Part shown: one piece after another, positions 52,962-62,599 of the stretch
How positions within the stretch are numbered: position 1 is the first letter of the stretch
How the letters are laid out: every line of letters begins with the position of its first letter
Source: Bacillota bacterium
GTDB taxonomy: Bacteria > Bacillota > Bacilli > Bacillales_A > Planococcaceae
Direction: 5' to 3'
DNA: 64,000 bases
NCBI GenBank assembly: GCA_023405135.1
Contig: JAEXYZ010000096.1
Coordinates: 1 to 64,000, forward strand
Program-made: the position numbers and the translations under genes
Notes under the pieces: generated by a model
What the model saw: only the letters and a program-made list of their open reading frames with translations
What the model was told of the DNA's origin: nothing
Databases searched by the model: none

Positions 52962-54053
52962 TTAACCTAGTACAACTAATTCCTTAGTAAATTTCGTTAA
53001 AATTTCAACACCTGATTGTGTAACGACTACATCATCTTCAATGCGGACACCAGTTACTCCTTCCTTATAAATACCTGGTTCAATAGTAAACACCATTCCA
53101 GGTGACAATTCCATCTCATTTGTACCAGTAACTGAAGGGAATTCATGAACTGAAATACCAAGACCGTGGCCTAATCGATGAGTAAAATAATCACCATAGC
53201 CAGCTTCTGTTATTGTATCTCGTGCAATTTTATCTAAATCCATTGCACGAATACCCGGTTTAACAGCAGCAATAGCATTTTCATTTGCACTACGAACAGT
53301 ATTGTAAATAGTTTTTTGCTCCTCTGAAGGTTCACCGAAAGCAACAGTTCGAGTAATGTCTGAGCAATAACCTTCGTAAATAACACCTAAATCAAATAAA
53401 ATCATATCACCTTTTTGGATTTTACGACTTCCGGGTGTCCCATGGGGAGATGCAGTTTTAGGCCCTGAAAGTACCATTGTATCAAAAGACATACTGCAGC
53501 CCTTTTCTTTAATAGCATTTTCAATCGCAGTTAAAATCTCCATTTCCGTTTTTCCCTCTGCAATTTCGTTGCATCCTACTTCTATTGCATAGTCTGCAAG
53601 TCTAGCAGCTTCTCTCATTTTTTCTAGTTCCGACGCATCTTTAATAACACGCATTTCGTTTATTTTGTCATCAAGTCGGGCAAAATTTGCTTGCGGATAA
53701 AATGTTTGCAATGCTTCTAAACGCTCAACTGTTAAATGGGATTTTTCAATTGCTAAAGTTGAGATTTCTAAATTACGTGATTTTATAGCGTTTGCAAGCT
53801 TTTCCCAAGCATTGTCAGTATCTAGATGTCCAACTGTTTCAAAAGTCCAACCTGCTGCTTTAGCATCTGGAACTTCCATTTGTGGGCAAATTAATAGTGG
53901 TTCAGCATTTTTAAATACCATCACACCAAGTAATCGTTCGTGGGGGTTACTTTTAAAACCTGAAAAGTAAAAAACATTATCAGGTGTTGTAATGAAAGCA
54001 GCATCATAGCCTTGATTTTGTAAATAGTTTTGCAAATTTTGAAGTTTATTCAT
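52962..54053 (-). CDS. M24 family Xaa-Pro peptidase
   Basis: A creatinase/prolidase fold with an N-terminal creatinase-like domain (1-125) and a C-terminal pita-bread domain holding two metal ions. Ligands are visible in ILFDLGVIYEGYCSDITR, GHGLGISVHE, TIEPGIY and VRIEDDVVV. It is 363 residues, the size of Bacillus Xaa-Pro aminopeptidase/dipeptidase paralogues (the YkvY and YqhT type); I cannot decide between them from the sequence. It cleaves N-terminal or dipeptide bonds before proline in the cytoplasm. AGGAGG lies upstream of the ATG. It is single-gene. Confidence 0.88.
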   Translation of the reverse strand: MNKLQNLQNYLQNQGYDAAFITTPDNVFYFSGFKSNPHERLLGVMVFKNAEPLLICPQMEVPDAKAAGWTFETVGHLDTDNAWEKLANAIKSRNLEISTLAIEKSHLTVERLEALQTFYPQANFARLDDKINEMRVIKDASELEKMREAARLADYAIEVGCNEIAEGKTEMEILTAIENAIKEKGCSMSFDTMVLSGPKTASPHGTPGSRKIQKGDMILFDLGVIYEGYCSDITRTVAFGEPSEEQKTIYNTVRSANENAIAAVKPGIRAMDLDKIARDTITEAGYGDYFTHRLGHGLGISVHEFPSVTGTNEMELSPGMVFTIEPGIYKEGVTGVRIEDDVVVTQSGVEILTKFTKELVVLG

Positions 54054-54163
54054 AATAAATCCTCCTAAAGAGATGTGATGTTAATAAGTATAGCAAAAAG
54101 GAGGGAAAAAGGGGCTTAAAATAGAATAAGGTAATGGAAACAAATTGTTAAGGAGGATAAATA

Positions 54164-54844
54164 ATGGAACTATCTTATCATGGACATTCAATTGTCAAAA
54201 TAAAGACAAATGGTACAAATATTATTATTGATCCGTTTATTCGAGGAAACAGTATTACAGATTTAAAAGTAGAAAAAGAAACCCCAGACGTTATCCTATT
54301 AACTCATGGACATAATGACCACGTAGGAGACACTGTGGAATTAGCGAAAGCCAATAACGCATTAGTAGTAGCACCTAACGAACTTGCGAACTATTTAGCT
54401 TGGCAAGGTGTAAATGCTCATCCAATGCACATCGGTGGTTCATACCAATTCGATTTTGGAAAAGTGAAATATACTCAAGCATTCCATGGATCTTCCTATG
54501 TCACAGAAAACAATGAAATTATTTATACAGGAATGCCAGGTGGAATTTTATTCTACGCTGAAGGGTTAACAATTTATCACGCAGGAGATACAGCACTTTT
54601 CGGTGATATGAAGCTCATTGGTGATAGAAATAATATAGATATCGCATTTTTACCAATAGGAGATAACTTTACGATGGGACCTGAAGATGCAGCCTATGCA
54701 GTATCCTTATTAAAACCAAAAACAGTTATACCTATTCATTACAATACATTTCCACTTATTAAACAGGATCCAACAATATTTGCTAATTTAGTAAAGGATA
54801 GCAAAGTTCAAATACTAGAAGCTGGTGGAAAAGTAACTTTATAA
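54164..54844 (+). CDS. ytkL: UPF0173 metal-dependent hydrolase YtkL
   Basis: A metallo-beta-lactamase fold protein of 226 residues. The metal motif THGHNDHVGD is near residue 46, with further ligands in FHGSSY, IYHAGDTALFGDM and PIHYNTF. The fold is hydrolytic; the substrate is unknown. AAGGAGG precedes the ATG, and the gene has its own terminator. Synteny with B. subtilis ytkL supports the name. Confidence 0.92.
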   Translation: MELSYHGHSIVKIKTNGTNIIIDPFIRGNSITDLKVEKETPDVILLTHGHNDHVGDTVELAKANNALVVAPNELANYLAWQGVNAHPMHIGGSYQFDFGKVKYTQAFHGSSYVTENNEIIYTGMPGGILFYAEGLTIYHAGDTALFGDMKLIGDRNNIDIAFLPIGDNFTMGPEDAAYAVSLLKPKTVIPIHYNTFPLIKQDPTIFANLVKDSKVQILEAGGKVTL

Positions 54845-54891
54845 TTATAGGGAATTGTTTGTAAATATAAAATAAGTCAACTTTGCAAACT

Positions 54892-54933
54892 GGAAGGAGT
54901 TGCCCAAAAGTTGTTTTGGACAACTCCTTTTCT
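54892..54933 (+). terminator. ytkL terminator
   Basis: AAGGAGTTGCCCAAAA and TTTTGGACAACTCCTT pair with one mismatch around GTTG, followed by TTCTCT. Confidence 0.85.
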
Positions 54934-55059
54934 CTCCCTTATTCATAAAAATGTAAAATTTTGAATTATAATAGAATATTAAAGATTCCTTTTATCAATA
55001 CATAATTGAAATATGTTACACTAATGGCAAGGAAGATAGATGAGAAATAGGTGATTACC

Positions 55060-56367
55060 GTGTCAACAAAACATGAGAAAATTTTACAATATATTGAATC
55101 GTTGCCAGTGGGCGATAAAATATCAGTACGTCAAATTGCTAAAGAAATGCAAGTAAGTGAAGGTACTGCATATCGTGCGATTAAAGAAGCTGAAAATCGT
55201 CGTTTAGTAAGCTCCATAGAACGTGTTGGAACTATTCGAATTGAAAAAAAGAAAAAAGAAAATATTGAACGCTTAACTTTTGCTGAAATCGTAAATATTG
55301 TGGACGGACAAGTTTTAGGTGGTAAATCCGGTTTACACAAAACATTAAATAAGTTCGTTATCGGTGCAATGCAGCTAGAAGATATGATGCGTTACACTGA
55401 TGCAGGGAACCTTCTAATTGTAGGAAACCGTTTTAAAGCTCATGAAAATGCATTAAAAGAAGGAGCAGCTGTATTAGTTACAGGCGGTTTTGATACAACT
55501 GAAGAGAATAAACGACTAGCAGATGAATTAGAGCTTCCGATTATTTCATCAAGCTATGATACATTTACAGTAGCTGCAATGATTAACCGAGCAATTTATG
55601 ACCAATTAATCAAAAAAGATATTTTATTAATTGAGGATATTTATGTTCCGATAGAGGACACTGCAGCATTAAAAAATACTGAAACGATTGCAGACTTTCA
55701 TAAATTGAATTTGCAAACTTCCCATGGTGCTTTCCCAGTTGTAACAGCTTCCAATAAATTAGTTGGGATGATTACAGTAAAGGATGTTATTGGTAAAGAA
55801 GAAACAGAAACAATTGATAAAGTTATGACGAAGAACCCAATTTCTGGATCAATGAAAACGAGTGTTGCTTCTGCTGGACACCGCATGATTTGGGAAGGGA
55901 TTGATTTACTACCTATCGTTAATGATGATGGTATTTTGCAAGGTGTTATTAGTCGTCAAGATGTATTAAAAGCGTTACAACATGCCCAAAGACAGCCTCA
56001 GCATGGTGAAACAATTGATGATTTAGTGAAAAGTGAAATGAAAGTGTTAGGCGAAGAGGATGTAGTAGTTGAATTTACTGTTACGCCGCAAATGACAAAC
56101 CAATATGGTGCCATTTCTTACGGTGCTTTTACAACTCTACTTTCTGAAGTTGGTTCATTTGCTTTAAAAAGAAGAAAACGTGGAGATGCCGTTGCAGAAA
56201 ATATGACAATCTACTACTTAAAACCAATCCAAATGGAAAGTGTATTAACTGTAATTCCACATATTTTAGATATGAGTCGTAAATTTGTAAAAATGGATTT
56301 CGACATCTATAATGAGACAACGCTAGTTGGTAAGGCAATGATGATGTTCCAATTATTAGAACGCTAA
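55060..56367 (+). CDS. ytoI: YtoI: HTH, DRTGG, CBS pair and hotdog-thioesterase domains
   Basis: Four modules in one 435-residue protein. There is a winged-helix DNA-binding N-terminus (1-65, ISVRQIAKEMQVSEGTAYRAIKEAE), a DRTGG domain (about 70-180), two CBS domains (about 190-310, with FPVVTASNKLVGMITVKDV and LLPIVNDDGILQGVISRQD), and a C-terminal MaoC/4HBT-like hotdog domain (about 330-430). CBS pairs usually bind adenine nucleotides, and hotdog domains bind acyl-CoA. A ligand-responsive regulator is likely, but its targets are unknown. GTG 55060 is chosen because AGGTGA sits six bases upstream and the start MSTKHEKIL matches B. subtilis. Confidence 0.9.
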   Translation: MSTKHEKILQYIESLPVGDKISVRQIAKEMQVSEGTAYRAIKEAENRRLVSSIERVGTIRIEKKKKENIERLTFAEIVNIVDGQVLGGKSGLHKTLNKFVIGAMQLEDMMRYTDAGNLLIVGNRFKAHENALKEGAAVLVTGGFDTTEENKRLADELELPIISSSYDTFTVAAMINRAIYDQLIKKDILLIEDIYVPIEDTAALKNTETIADFHKLNLQTSHGAFPVVTASNKLVGMITVKDVIGKEETETIDKVMTKNPISGSMKTSVASAGHRMIWEGIDLLPIVNDDGILQGVISRQDVLKALQHAQRQPQHGETIDDLVKSEMKVLGEEDVVVEFTVTPQMTNQYGAISYGAFTTLLSEVGSFALKRRKRGDAVAENMTIYYLKPIQMESVLTVIPHILDMSRKFVKMDFDIYNETTLVGKAMMMFQLLER

Positions 56368-56374
56368 CAATATA

Positions 56375-56410
56375 AAAAGGGTGATCCAAATTTTGGACAC
56401 CCTCATTATT
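56375..56410. terminator. Bidirectional terminator between ytoI and ytpI
   Basis: AGGGTGATCCAAA (56378-56390) and TTTTGGACACCCT (56391-56403) abut with almost no loop. It serves the convergent ytoI and ytpI. Confidence 0.75.
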
Positions 56411-56417
56411 TGAGCCA

Positions 56418-56723
56418 TTATTTATTAAGCTCATATTCTTCTTGAACAAATCGTCCTTCATGACGAGCACGTTTAAAGTTAGAGTAAGCTTGCATAAATC
56501 CTACAACAACAAAAACTGCTGCAATTGCATAGCCCACTAAAGTTGGATACACTATACAAGTGTTTAAACCGAAAGCTATAATGAAGCAACCTAAGGCTAT
56601 ATTAGCTTTCGCTTTATACCATTTTTTACGAATCGGTAAAGTAGAACGAAATTGTTTCGTTTTATAATAAAAATAAGCTGCAAATGATAGAACAATTAGT
56701 ATGATAAAAATATAGTTTAGCAT
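56418..56723 (-). CDS. ytpI: YtpI family membrane protein
   Basis: A 101-residue protein with three hydrophobic segments (about 3-20, 45-63 and 67-84) and a charged C-terminus (RARHEGRFVQEEYELNK). The function is unknown. ATG 56723 has GGAGGT eight bases upstream, which places the start later than the longest frame. Position between ytoI and nrnA is as in B. subtilis ytpI. Confidence 0.88.
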   Translation of the reverse strand: MLNYIFIILIVLSFAAYFYYKTKQFRSTLPIRKKWYKAKANIALGCFIIAFGLNTCIVYPTLVGYAIAAVFVVVGFMQAYSNFKRARHEGRFVQEEYELNK

Positions 56724-56829
56724 TTTTAAACCTCCCATTAAAACAACACGATGAACTTATTGTAACGAGTTTTTTCAAAAAATGCTAACCCATAACATAA
56801 AAAATAGAGATTATAGGGGGAAATTCGTT

Positions 56830-57774
56830 TTGAAACGACAAATCATCGACAAAATTGAGCAATATAATACTATTATTATTCATCGTCACGTACGACCAGA
56901 TCCAGACGCATATGGCTCACAAATTGGACTAAAGGAATTATTACAAACAAACTATCCAAATAAGACGATTTATGCAATCGGTTCTCATGATCATACGTTA
57001 GATTTTCTAGCAATTCCTGATGAAATAGAAGATGAAGTTTTTCAAAATGCGCTAGTTATTGTTACTGATACAGCCAATACAGATAGAATTGACGATTCGC
57101 GATATCCAACAGGTGATTTTCTAATCAAAATTGACCATCATCCAAATGATGATGCTTACGGTGACTTGCTTTGGGTTGATACAAATGCAAGCTCTTGTAG
57201 TGAAATGATCTATGAATTGTATTTAGAAGGGCTTGAATATAAAAATTGGAAATTATCTACTGCTTCAGCGAGATTACTATTTGCAGGTATTGTTGGGGAT
57301 ACAGGAAGATTTTTATATCCAAGTGCAACGGTTAAAACCTTTGAAATCGCTGGTCAATTGATCCGCCACGACTTTGATCGCAATGAAGTATTTAATGGAC
57401 TTTATGAAAAAGATCCAAATTTATTACAGCTACAAGGTTATATGTATCAAAATTTTGAAATGGATGAAAATGGAGCAGCGTACATAAAATTATCGAAGGA
57501 AATATTGCAGAAATTTCAAGTAACACCTTCTGATACTTCTTTATTAGTTGGTTCATTAAGTAACATTAAAGGTGTAAAAGCATGGGGAATATTTGTTGAA
57601 GAAACAGATCAAATTCGTGTTCGATTACGCTCTAAAGGCCCAATAATTAATGAGTTAGCAAAAAAATATCATGGTGGTGGACATCCACTTGCTTCAGGTG
57701 CAACGGCCTATTCTTGGGAAGAAGTAGACCGTGTGATTGCAGATATAAAAGAAACTTGCCGAAATTTTAAATAA
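56830..57774 (+). CDS. nrnA: NrnA: oligoribonuclease and pAp phosphatase
   Basis: A DHH/DHHA1 phosphoesterase that degrades nanoRNA and dephosphorylates 3'-phosphoadenosine 5'-phosphate. Motifs: HRHVRPDPDAYGSQ near residue 17, DTANTDRIDD near 82, IKIDHHPNDD near 100, and the DHHA1 GGGHPLASGA near 286. TTG 56830 is chosen because a GGGGG box lies upstream and the product (314 residues) then aligns with B. subtilis NrnA (313); the longer frame to 56782 extends into the ytpI promoter side. dnaE follows after 18 bases. Confidence 0.94.
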   Translation: MKRQIIDKIEQYNTIIIHRHVRPDPDAYGSQIGLKELLQTNYPNKTIYAIGSHDHTLDFLAIPDEIEDEVFQNALVIVTDTANTDRIDDSRYPTGDFLIKIDHHPNDDAYGDLLWVDTNASSCSEMIYELYLEGLEYKNWKLSTASARLLFAGIVGDTGRFLYPSATVKTFEIAGQLIRHDFDRNEVFNGLYEKDPNLLQLQGYMYQNFEMDENGAAYIKLSKEILQKFQVTPSDTSLLVGSLSNIKGVKAWGIFVEETDQIRVRLRSKGPIINELAKKYHGGGHPLASGATAYSWEEVDRVIADIKETCRNFK

Positions 57775-57792
57775 TATAGGAGGGATGAAGTT

Positions 57793-60700
57793 TTGACAGT
57801 CACATATCCACAAATACGAACAAGTGCAGATTTATTAAAAAGTACAATTCGTATTGAAGAGCTCATCCCTTTTTTAAAAAATCAAAAGGCAGAAGCATGT
57901 GCAATGGTAAATACGAAATTGTACGGGCTTTTGCCTTTTTGGCGTGCAATGAAAGAAGTTGGGGTTCATCCTGTCATTGGGTTGTCTGTACGTGTTCAAT
58001 TCAATGACGATTTTTCATTACCGCTTATTCTATATGCTAAAACGAATGAAGGTTATAAAAATCTATTAAAAATTAGCAGCAGTATTTCGATACGACAAGA
58101 TGAAATGATTCCTTGGCGTTGGTTAGTCGCATATTCAAATGGATGTGTCGCAGTACTCCCTGTTTTAGAGGAAGATGCAAGCTGGCTACAAAATACTAAT
58201 TTGGCATATGTTCAACAGGCATATCAATTATTCAAAACGAGCCTATATTTCGGAATTTCAAGAAGCGGAGGAATTATTTCTCCTTTTGAAGAACATGCAA
58301 TCCGTTTAAGTATGCAATTTCAAATAAAATGTTTAGCTATTCATGAATGTTTGTTTATGTCAGAGGAAGATCATTTTGCATTTGAAGTAGCGAAGGCGAT
58401 TGATTCTGGGGTTAAACTTAGTGAATCGATACAAATGGAACATGTAAATCAATATATCCCTACAGCATCTCAATGGCATCAATGGTATGTGGATCAACCC
58501 CAATGGCTTGAAGAGAGCAGAAAACTTTTACTTAGCTGTCGTGTTGAACTAACTAATAACGTGCACTACATGCCAAAGTATCCTTTAAAGGAAGGGCAAA
58601 CTGCTGAAAGAGTCTTAACAGAAGTATCAATACAAGGTTTGAAAACACGTTTACAAACTGATTCACCACATGAAGTGTATATGAAAAGGTTACATTATGA
58701 ATTAGAAATTATTATTTCGATGGGCTATGCAGATTATTTTTTAATTGTTGCAGATTTTATGAATTTTGCACGAAAATCTTCTATTTTAACAGGCCCAGGA
58801 CGTGGTTCTTCAGCGAGTTCACTTGTTGCGTATTGCCTTCAAATTACACAAGTTGACCCAATAAAATATGGGTTGTTATTTGAACGATTTTTAAATCCAG
58901 AACGGGTAACGCTGCCTGATATCGATATTGATTTTGTTGATACAAAGCGACAAGAGGTTATTCAATATGTTGCACAAAAATATGGAAAACAATATGTAGC
59001 GCAAATTATTACATTTGGTACTCTTTCTGCAAAAGCGGTAGCAAGAGATGTTGCAAGGATGTTCAACTTTGAAAATGAAACGCTTTCTATGATTTCTAAA
59101 CTTATTCCTAATAGACTAGGGATTACATTAGAGGAAGCTTATAAAACCTCAGAGCCACTTAGAAATTGGATAGAAGCTGAACAAATACGTAAGCGTTGGT
59201 TTGATACTGCTAGAAAGCTGGAAGGGTTACCGCGCAATACATCAACACATGCAGCTGGAGTTGTTTTGAGTCCGATTCCACTAGTAGAAGTTGTTCCAAT
59301 TGAGGAAGGTCACGATGGCATTTATTTAACACAATGGCCGATGCAAGAGGTTGAACAAATTGGATTATTAAAAATGGATTTTTTAGGTCTTCGTAATTTA
59401 ACGATTTTAGAAAATATCCGACAATCGATCTTTTACACCCATCGAAAAACGGTAGATTTTAACGAAATACCATTAGATGATGCAAAAACATTTCACCTTT
59501 TACAAAGAGGCGATACAGCAGGAATTTTCCAACTTGAATCTGATGGAATGAAAAATGCTTTGGAGGAGATTAAGCCGACAGAATTTCTAGATATCGTTGC
59601 TGTAAATGCCCTCTATCGCCCAGGTCCAATGGAATTTATTCCAGTGTATGCAAGACGTAAAGCAGGACAAGAACCAGTTGTTATGCCACATCCTATTCTA
59701 GAGCCTATTTTAAAAGAAACCTATGGCGTTATTGTGTACCAAGAACAAATTATGCAAATTGCTCACGTGTTCGCGGGATTTACGATTGGTGAAGCAGATT
59801 TACTTCGAAGAGCTGTTAGTAAAAAGAAAAGGGAAGTTCTAGAACAACAACAATCATTTTTTGTAAAAGGTGCTGTTTCAAAGGGCTTCCCAGCGCATGT
59901 TGCAAAAGAGATTTATGAATTAATCGTACGTTTTGCAGATTACGGCTTTCCAAAAAGTCATGCTGTAGCGTATAGTTTAATTTCATACCAAATGGCGTAT
60001 TTAAAGGCAAATTATCCTGCCAACTTTTATGCAGCATTAATGACAAGTGCGATAGGAAATCAAGATAAATTGTTCAACTTAATAGTTGAGGCAAGAAATA
60101 AAGGCATCGAAATTTTAAGACCTTCCATTCAAAAAAGTATGCGTGTCTTTACAGTAGAAAATGGAAAAATTAGATTTAGCCTTTCCGCTATAAAAGGATT
60201 GCCGCAACCTTTTTTACAAAAACTAATGGAAATTCGAAAAATGAGAGACCAAACCTTTGAAGATATTTTTGATTTAGCAGTAAATTTAAGTGGAATTTAT
60301 TTTAATCGAAAAGTTGCGGAGCCGTTGGTTAAATCGGGTGCTCTTGATGATTTTGGAAAAGACCGGGCAACATTACTTGCTACGATTGAAGCAGCTGAAA
60401 AACATGTAGCACTTGTAAGACCGAATGAAGAAAATGATTTATTCTCCTCTGAAGGTTTCTTATTTGGAAAGCCAAAATATATAGAAACTGAAGCGATTCC
60501 AGAAAAAGTCAAGCTTCAATTTGAAAAAGAGGTATTAGGATTTTATTTATCCGAGCATCCTGTAGCTCTTGAACGTTCGAAGTGGGAAAATATTAATTGT
60601 ACGGGACAAACAATCAAACAAGCACGGCCGAATTCTTTTGTTAGATTTGTTGGAATGGTTGAAACGATACGTCAAATTAGAACGAAAAAAGGAGAATTAA

Positions 60701-60879
60701 TGGCTTTTGTGCAATTACAGGATGAATTTGGTTCTGTTTCTGCAACATTATTCCCACAACAATACAATGATATAATCGGTTGGATAAAAGAAGATCAAAT
60801 TGTTTATGTTGAAGGTGTTTTTGAACTTAGAAATAATAATCCTCAAATTAAAGTGAAAATAATGAAAAACAGTCATTGA
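57793..60879 (+). CDS. dnaE: DNA polymerase III subunit alpha, DnaE type
   Basis: The error-tolerant replicative polymerase that extends RNA primers before PolC in Firmicutes. Catalytic motifs are intact: GPGRGSSASS near 335, LPDIDIDF near 374-381, and LKMDFLG near 528. The helix-hairpin-helix region (800-870) and an OB domain (about 930-1010, VRFVGMVETIRQIRTKKGE) follow. The 1028 residues are shorter than B. subtilis DnaE (1115). The shortfall lies mainly in the N-terminal PHP domain, where the usual HxHSxYS and TDDH metal residues are replaced (PQIRTSADLL; AMVNTKLYG). TTG 57793 follows ATAGGAGGG and forms a unit with nrnA. Confidence 0.95.
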   Translation: MTVTYPQIRTSADLLKSTIRIEELIPFLKNQKAEACAMVNTKLYGLLPFWRAMKEVGVHPVIGLSVRVQFNDDFSLPLILYAKTNEGYKNLLKISSSISIRQDEMIPWRWLVAYSNGCVAVLPVLEEDASWLQNTNLAYVQQAYQLFKTSLYFGISRSGGIISPFEEHAIRLSMQFQIKCLAIHECLFMSEEDHFAFEVAKAIDSGVKLSESIQMEHVNQYIPTASQWHQWYVDQPQWLEESRKLLLSCRVELTNNVHYMPKYPLKEGQTAERVLTEVSIQGLKTRLQTDSPHEVYMKRLHYELEIIISMGYADYFLIVADFMNFARKSSILTGPGRGSSASSLVAYCLQITQVDPIKYGLLFERFLNPERVTLPDIDIDFVDTKRQEVIQYVAQKYGKQYVAQIITFGTLSAKAVARDVARMFNFENETLSMISKLIPNRLGITLEEAYKTSEPLRNWIEAEQIRKRWFDTARKLEGLPRNTSTHAAGVVLSPIPLVEVVPIEEGHDGIYLTQWPMQEVEQIGLLKMDFLGLRNLTILENIRQSIFYTHRKTVDFNEIPLDDAKTFHLLQRGDTAGIFQLESDGMKNALEEIKPTEFLDIVAVNALYRPGPMEFIPVYARRKAGQEPVVMPHPILEPILKETYGVIVYQEQIMQIAHVFAGFTIGEADLLRRAVSKKKREVLEQQQSFFVKGAVSKGFPAHVAKEIYELIVRFADYGFPKSHAVAYSLISYQMAYLKANYPANFYAALMTSAIGNQDKLFNLIVEARNKGIEILRPSIQKSMRVFTVENGKIRFSLSAIKGLPQPFLQKLMEIRKMRDQTFEDIFDLAVNLSGIYFNRKVAEPLVKSGALDDFGKDRATLLATIEAAEKHVALVRPNEENDLFSSEGFLFGKPKYIETEAIPEKVKLQFEKEVLGFYLSEHPVALERSKWENINCTGQTIKQARPNSFVRFVGMVETIRQIRTKKGELMAFVQLQDEFGSVSATLFPQQYNDIIGWIKEDQIVYVEGVFELRNNNPQIKVKIMKNSH

Positions 60880-60902
60880 CGAGAAAACTTAAGAATGAAT
60901 TA

Positions 60903-60935
60903 CAAAAAACTGTGCGAAAAAGCACAGTTTTTTCT
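60903..60935 (+). terminator. dnaE terminator
   Basis: AAAAAACTGTGC (60904-60915) and GCACAGTTTTTT (60922-60933) are perfect arms around GAAAAA. Confidence 0.92.
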
Positions 60936-60968
60936 TTACAAAGAGTTTTCAGTTCTGTATGCTTAATT

Positions 60969-60989
60969 AAAAGTGGTCAGACCACTTTT
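60969..60989 (+). promoter_or_regulatory. GntR/FadR-type operator
   Basis: AAAAGTGGTC, A, GACCACTTTT: a perfect ten-base inverted repeat. The TGGTC-A-GACCA core matches the operator style of the FadR branch of GntR regulators. It lies 68 bases upstream of a gene for exactly such a regulator, so autoregulation is likely. With its trailing T6 it could also act as a weak terminator. Confidence 0.75.
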
Positions 60990-61056
60990 TTGTTACAATT
61001 GAATTCTGATGCAATAGGAATACATTTCGTTACTTACTATTGCTTGCGAGGTGCTT

Positions 61057-61704
61057 ATGGATAAAAAACAGGCGAACAAAAAAGTATTTTTAGAGATTGT
61101 TCAGCAATTGCGCGAGCTAATTAAATCTGAAGGAATACAGCCAGGTCAGAAGCTTCCATCCGAACGAGTGCTATCTGAACGTTTAAATGTTGGACGTTCT
61201 TCTGTAAGAGAAGCTTTAAGAAGCCTAGAGTTATTGGGGCTAATTGAAACAAGACATGGTGGGGGAACTTTTTTAGCAGCAGTGCAATCGAATCAATTGG
61301 TCGAAATATTAGCATCTTTTATTTTACAGGAAAATAAGGCCATTGATGATGTCCATACGACAAGAAGAATGCATGAAAAAGAGGCAATCCGTATTATTTG
61401 CTCTGATCAATCATTACGAAAACTACCTGTTTGGGAAAGTTTGTTTATAAAACTTGAAGTAGAAAACGAGGTTGTTCGTAATGATATTTTAAAAGAGTTA
61501 ATGATTGCTTCCGGAAATCGACTTGCATTAAAAATATGGCTTCAACTCGCAGCATATAGTACAAAACCATTAAAGCAACCAACGACAGTAGAAGAAAAAT
61601 TGATGCTTCAAATGCTATTAAAATCATTGCAATTAGGCTATGAAAAAGAAGCGCTAGAAGCTTACGAAGAGTGGATGAATTTTTTAAGAAATTCTGTTTT
61701 ATAA
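61057..61704 (+). CDS. GntR-family transcriptional regulator, FadR-type, linked to accDA
   Basis: The N-terminal winged helix (residues 5-72) is textbook GntR: KLPSERVLSERLNVGRSSVREALRSLELLGLIETRHGGGTF. The C-terminal ~135 residues are helical, as in the FCD ligand-binding domain of the FadR branch, but short and divergent (215 residues total), so the ligand cannot be read. ATG 61057 is used, with GAGGTG close upstream. It is followed after 22 bases by accD-accA, so it is probably the first gene of the acetyl-CoA carboxylase transcript. Control of accDA and of itself through the upstream palindrome is inferred. Confidence 0.88.
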   Translation: MDKKQANKKVFLEIVQQLRELIKSEGIQPGQKLPSERVLSERLNVGRSSVREALRSLELLGLIETRHGGGTFLAAVQSNQLVEILASFILQENKAIDDVHTTRRMHEKEAIRIICSDQSLRKLPVWESLFIKLEVENEVVRNDILKELMIASGNRLALKIWLQLAAYSTKPLKQPTTVEEKLMLQMLLKSLQLGYEKEALEAYEEWMNFLRNSVL

Positions 61705-61726
61705 CTAATTTTAAGGAGGAAAAGCA

Positions 61727-62599
61727 ATGGCAATACGAAATTTATTATCACTAAATAAGAAAAAACAAAAAGGCGTCATTGTGGATCGAAATAAAGAGAG
61801 CTCCTTTCCAGCAGATTTAATGACAAAATGTCCGGAATGTAAAAAAATCTATTTAACTAAAGAGCTAGAAAATAATTTAAAAGTATGCCCACATTGTGAT
61901 TATCATAATAAAATGACAGCTTGGGAACGGGTTTCTATATTTATTGATGAAGGAACGTTCGAATCTTTTGATAATAATCTACGTACTTCCAATCCATTAA
62001 AATTCCCATCATATTTAGAGAAAGTTGAAATAGATGCTCATAAAACGGGATTGAACGAGGCAGTTTTAACTGGAATTGGTAGTGTAAAAGGAGAACAAGT
62101 CGTAGTAGCAATCATGGATTCTCATTTCCGAATGGGATCAATGGGATCTGTTGTTGGGGAGAAAATTACACGTGCTATTGAGAAAGCGACTGAGTACGGG
62201 TTGCCCTTCATTATTTTTACTGCGAGTGGTGGAGCGCGAATGCAGGAGGGGGTTATTTCCCTTATGCAAATGGCAAAAACAAGTGTTGCTCTAAAACGTC
62301 ATAGTGATCATGGCTTACTATTTATTTCGGTCATGACACATCCAACAACGGGTGGTGTTTCTGCAAGCTTTGCATCGTTAGGGGATTTAAATATTTCAGA
62401 ACCACAGGCTTTAATCGGTTTTGCAGGACGACGTGTAATTGAGCAAACGGTACGTGAAAAACTGCCTGATGATTTCCAAACAGCTGAATTTCTACTTGCT
62501 CATGGCCAATTGGATGCAATTTTCCATAGAAAAGAAATGCGAGATAAAATTTCTACTCTAGTGAAAATGCATAGTAAGGGAGGAGTATCTCATGTCTAA
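61727..62599 (+). CDS. accD: Acetyl-CoA carboxylase carboxyltransferase subunit beta
   Basis: With AccA it forms the carboxyltransferase that makes malonyl-CoA, the committed step of fatty acid synthesis. An N-terminal four-cysteine zinc ribbon (CPECKKIY and CPHCDYH, residues 35-57) precedes the crotonase-like fold with SGGARMQEG near 166 and TTGGVSASFA near 206. 290 residues. AAGGAGG precedes the ATG. accA overlaps by eight bases, so equimolar coupled translation is expected. Confidence 0.97.
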   Translation: MAIRNLLSLNKKKQKGVIVDRNKESSFPADLMTKCPECKKIYLTKELENNLKVCPHCDYHNKMTAWERVSIFIDEGTFESFDNNLRTSNPLKFPSYLEKVEIDAHKTGLNEAVLTGIGSVKGEQVVVAIMDSHFRMGSMGSVVGEKITRAIEKATEYGLPFIIFTASGGARMQEGVISLMQMAKTSVALKRHSDHGLLFISVMTHPTTGGVSASFASLGDLNISEPQALIGFAGRRVIEQTVREKLPDDFQTAEFLLAHGQLDAIFHRKEMRDKISTLVKMHSKGGVSHV

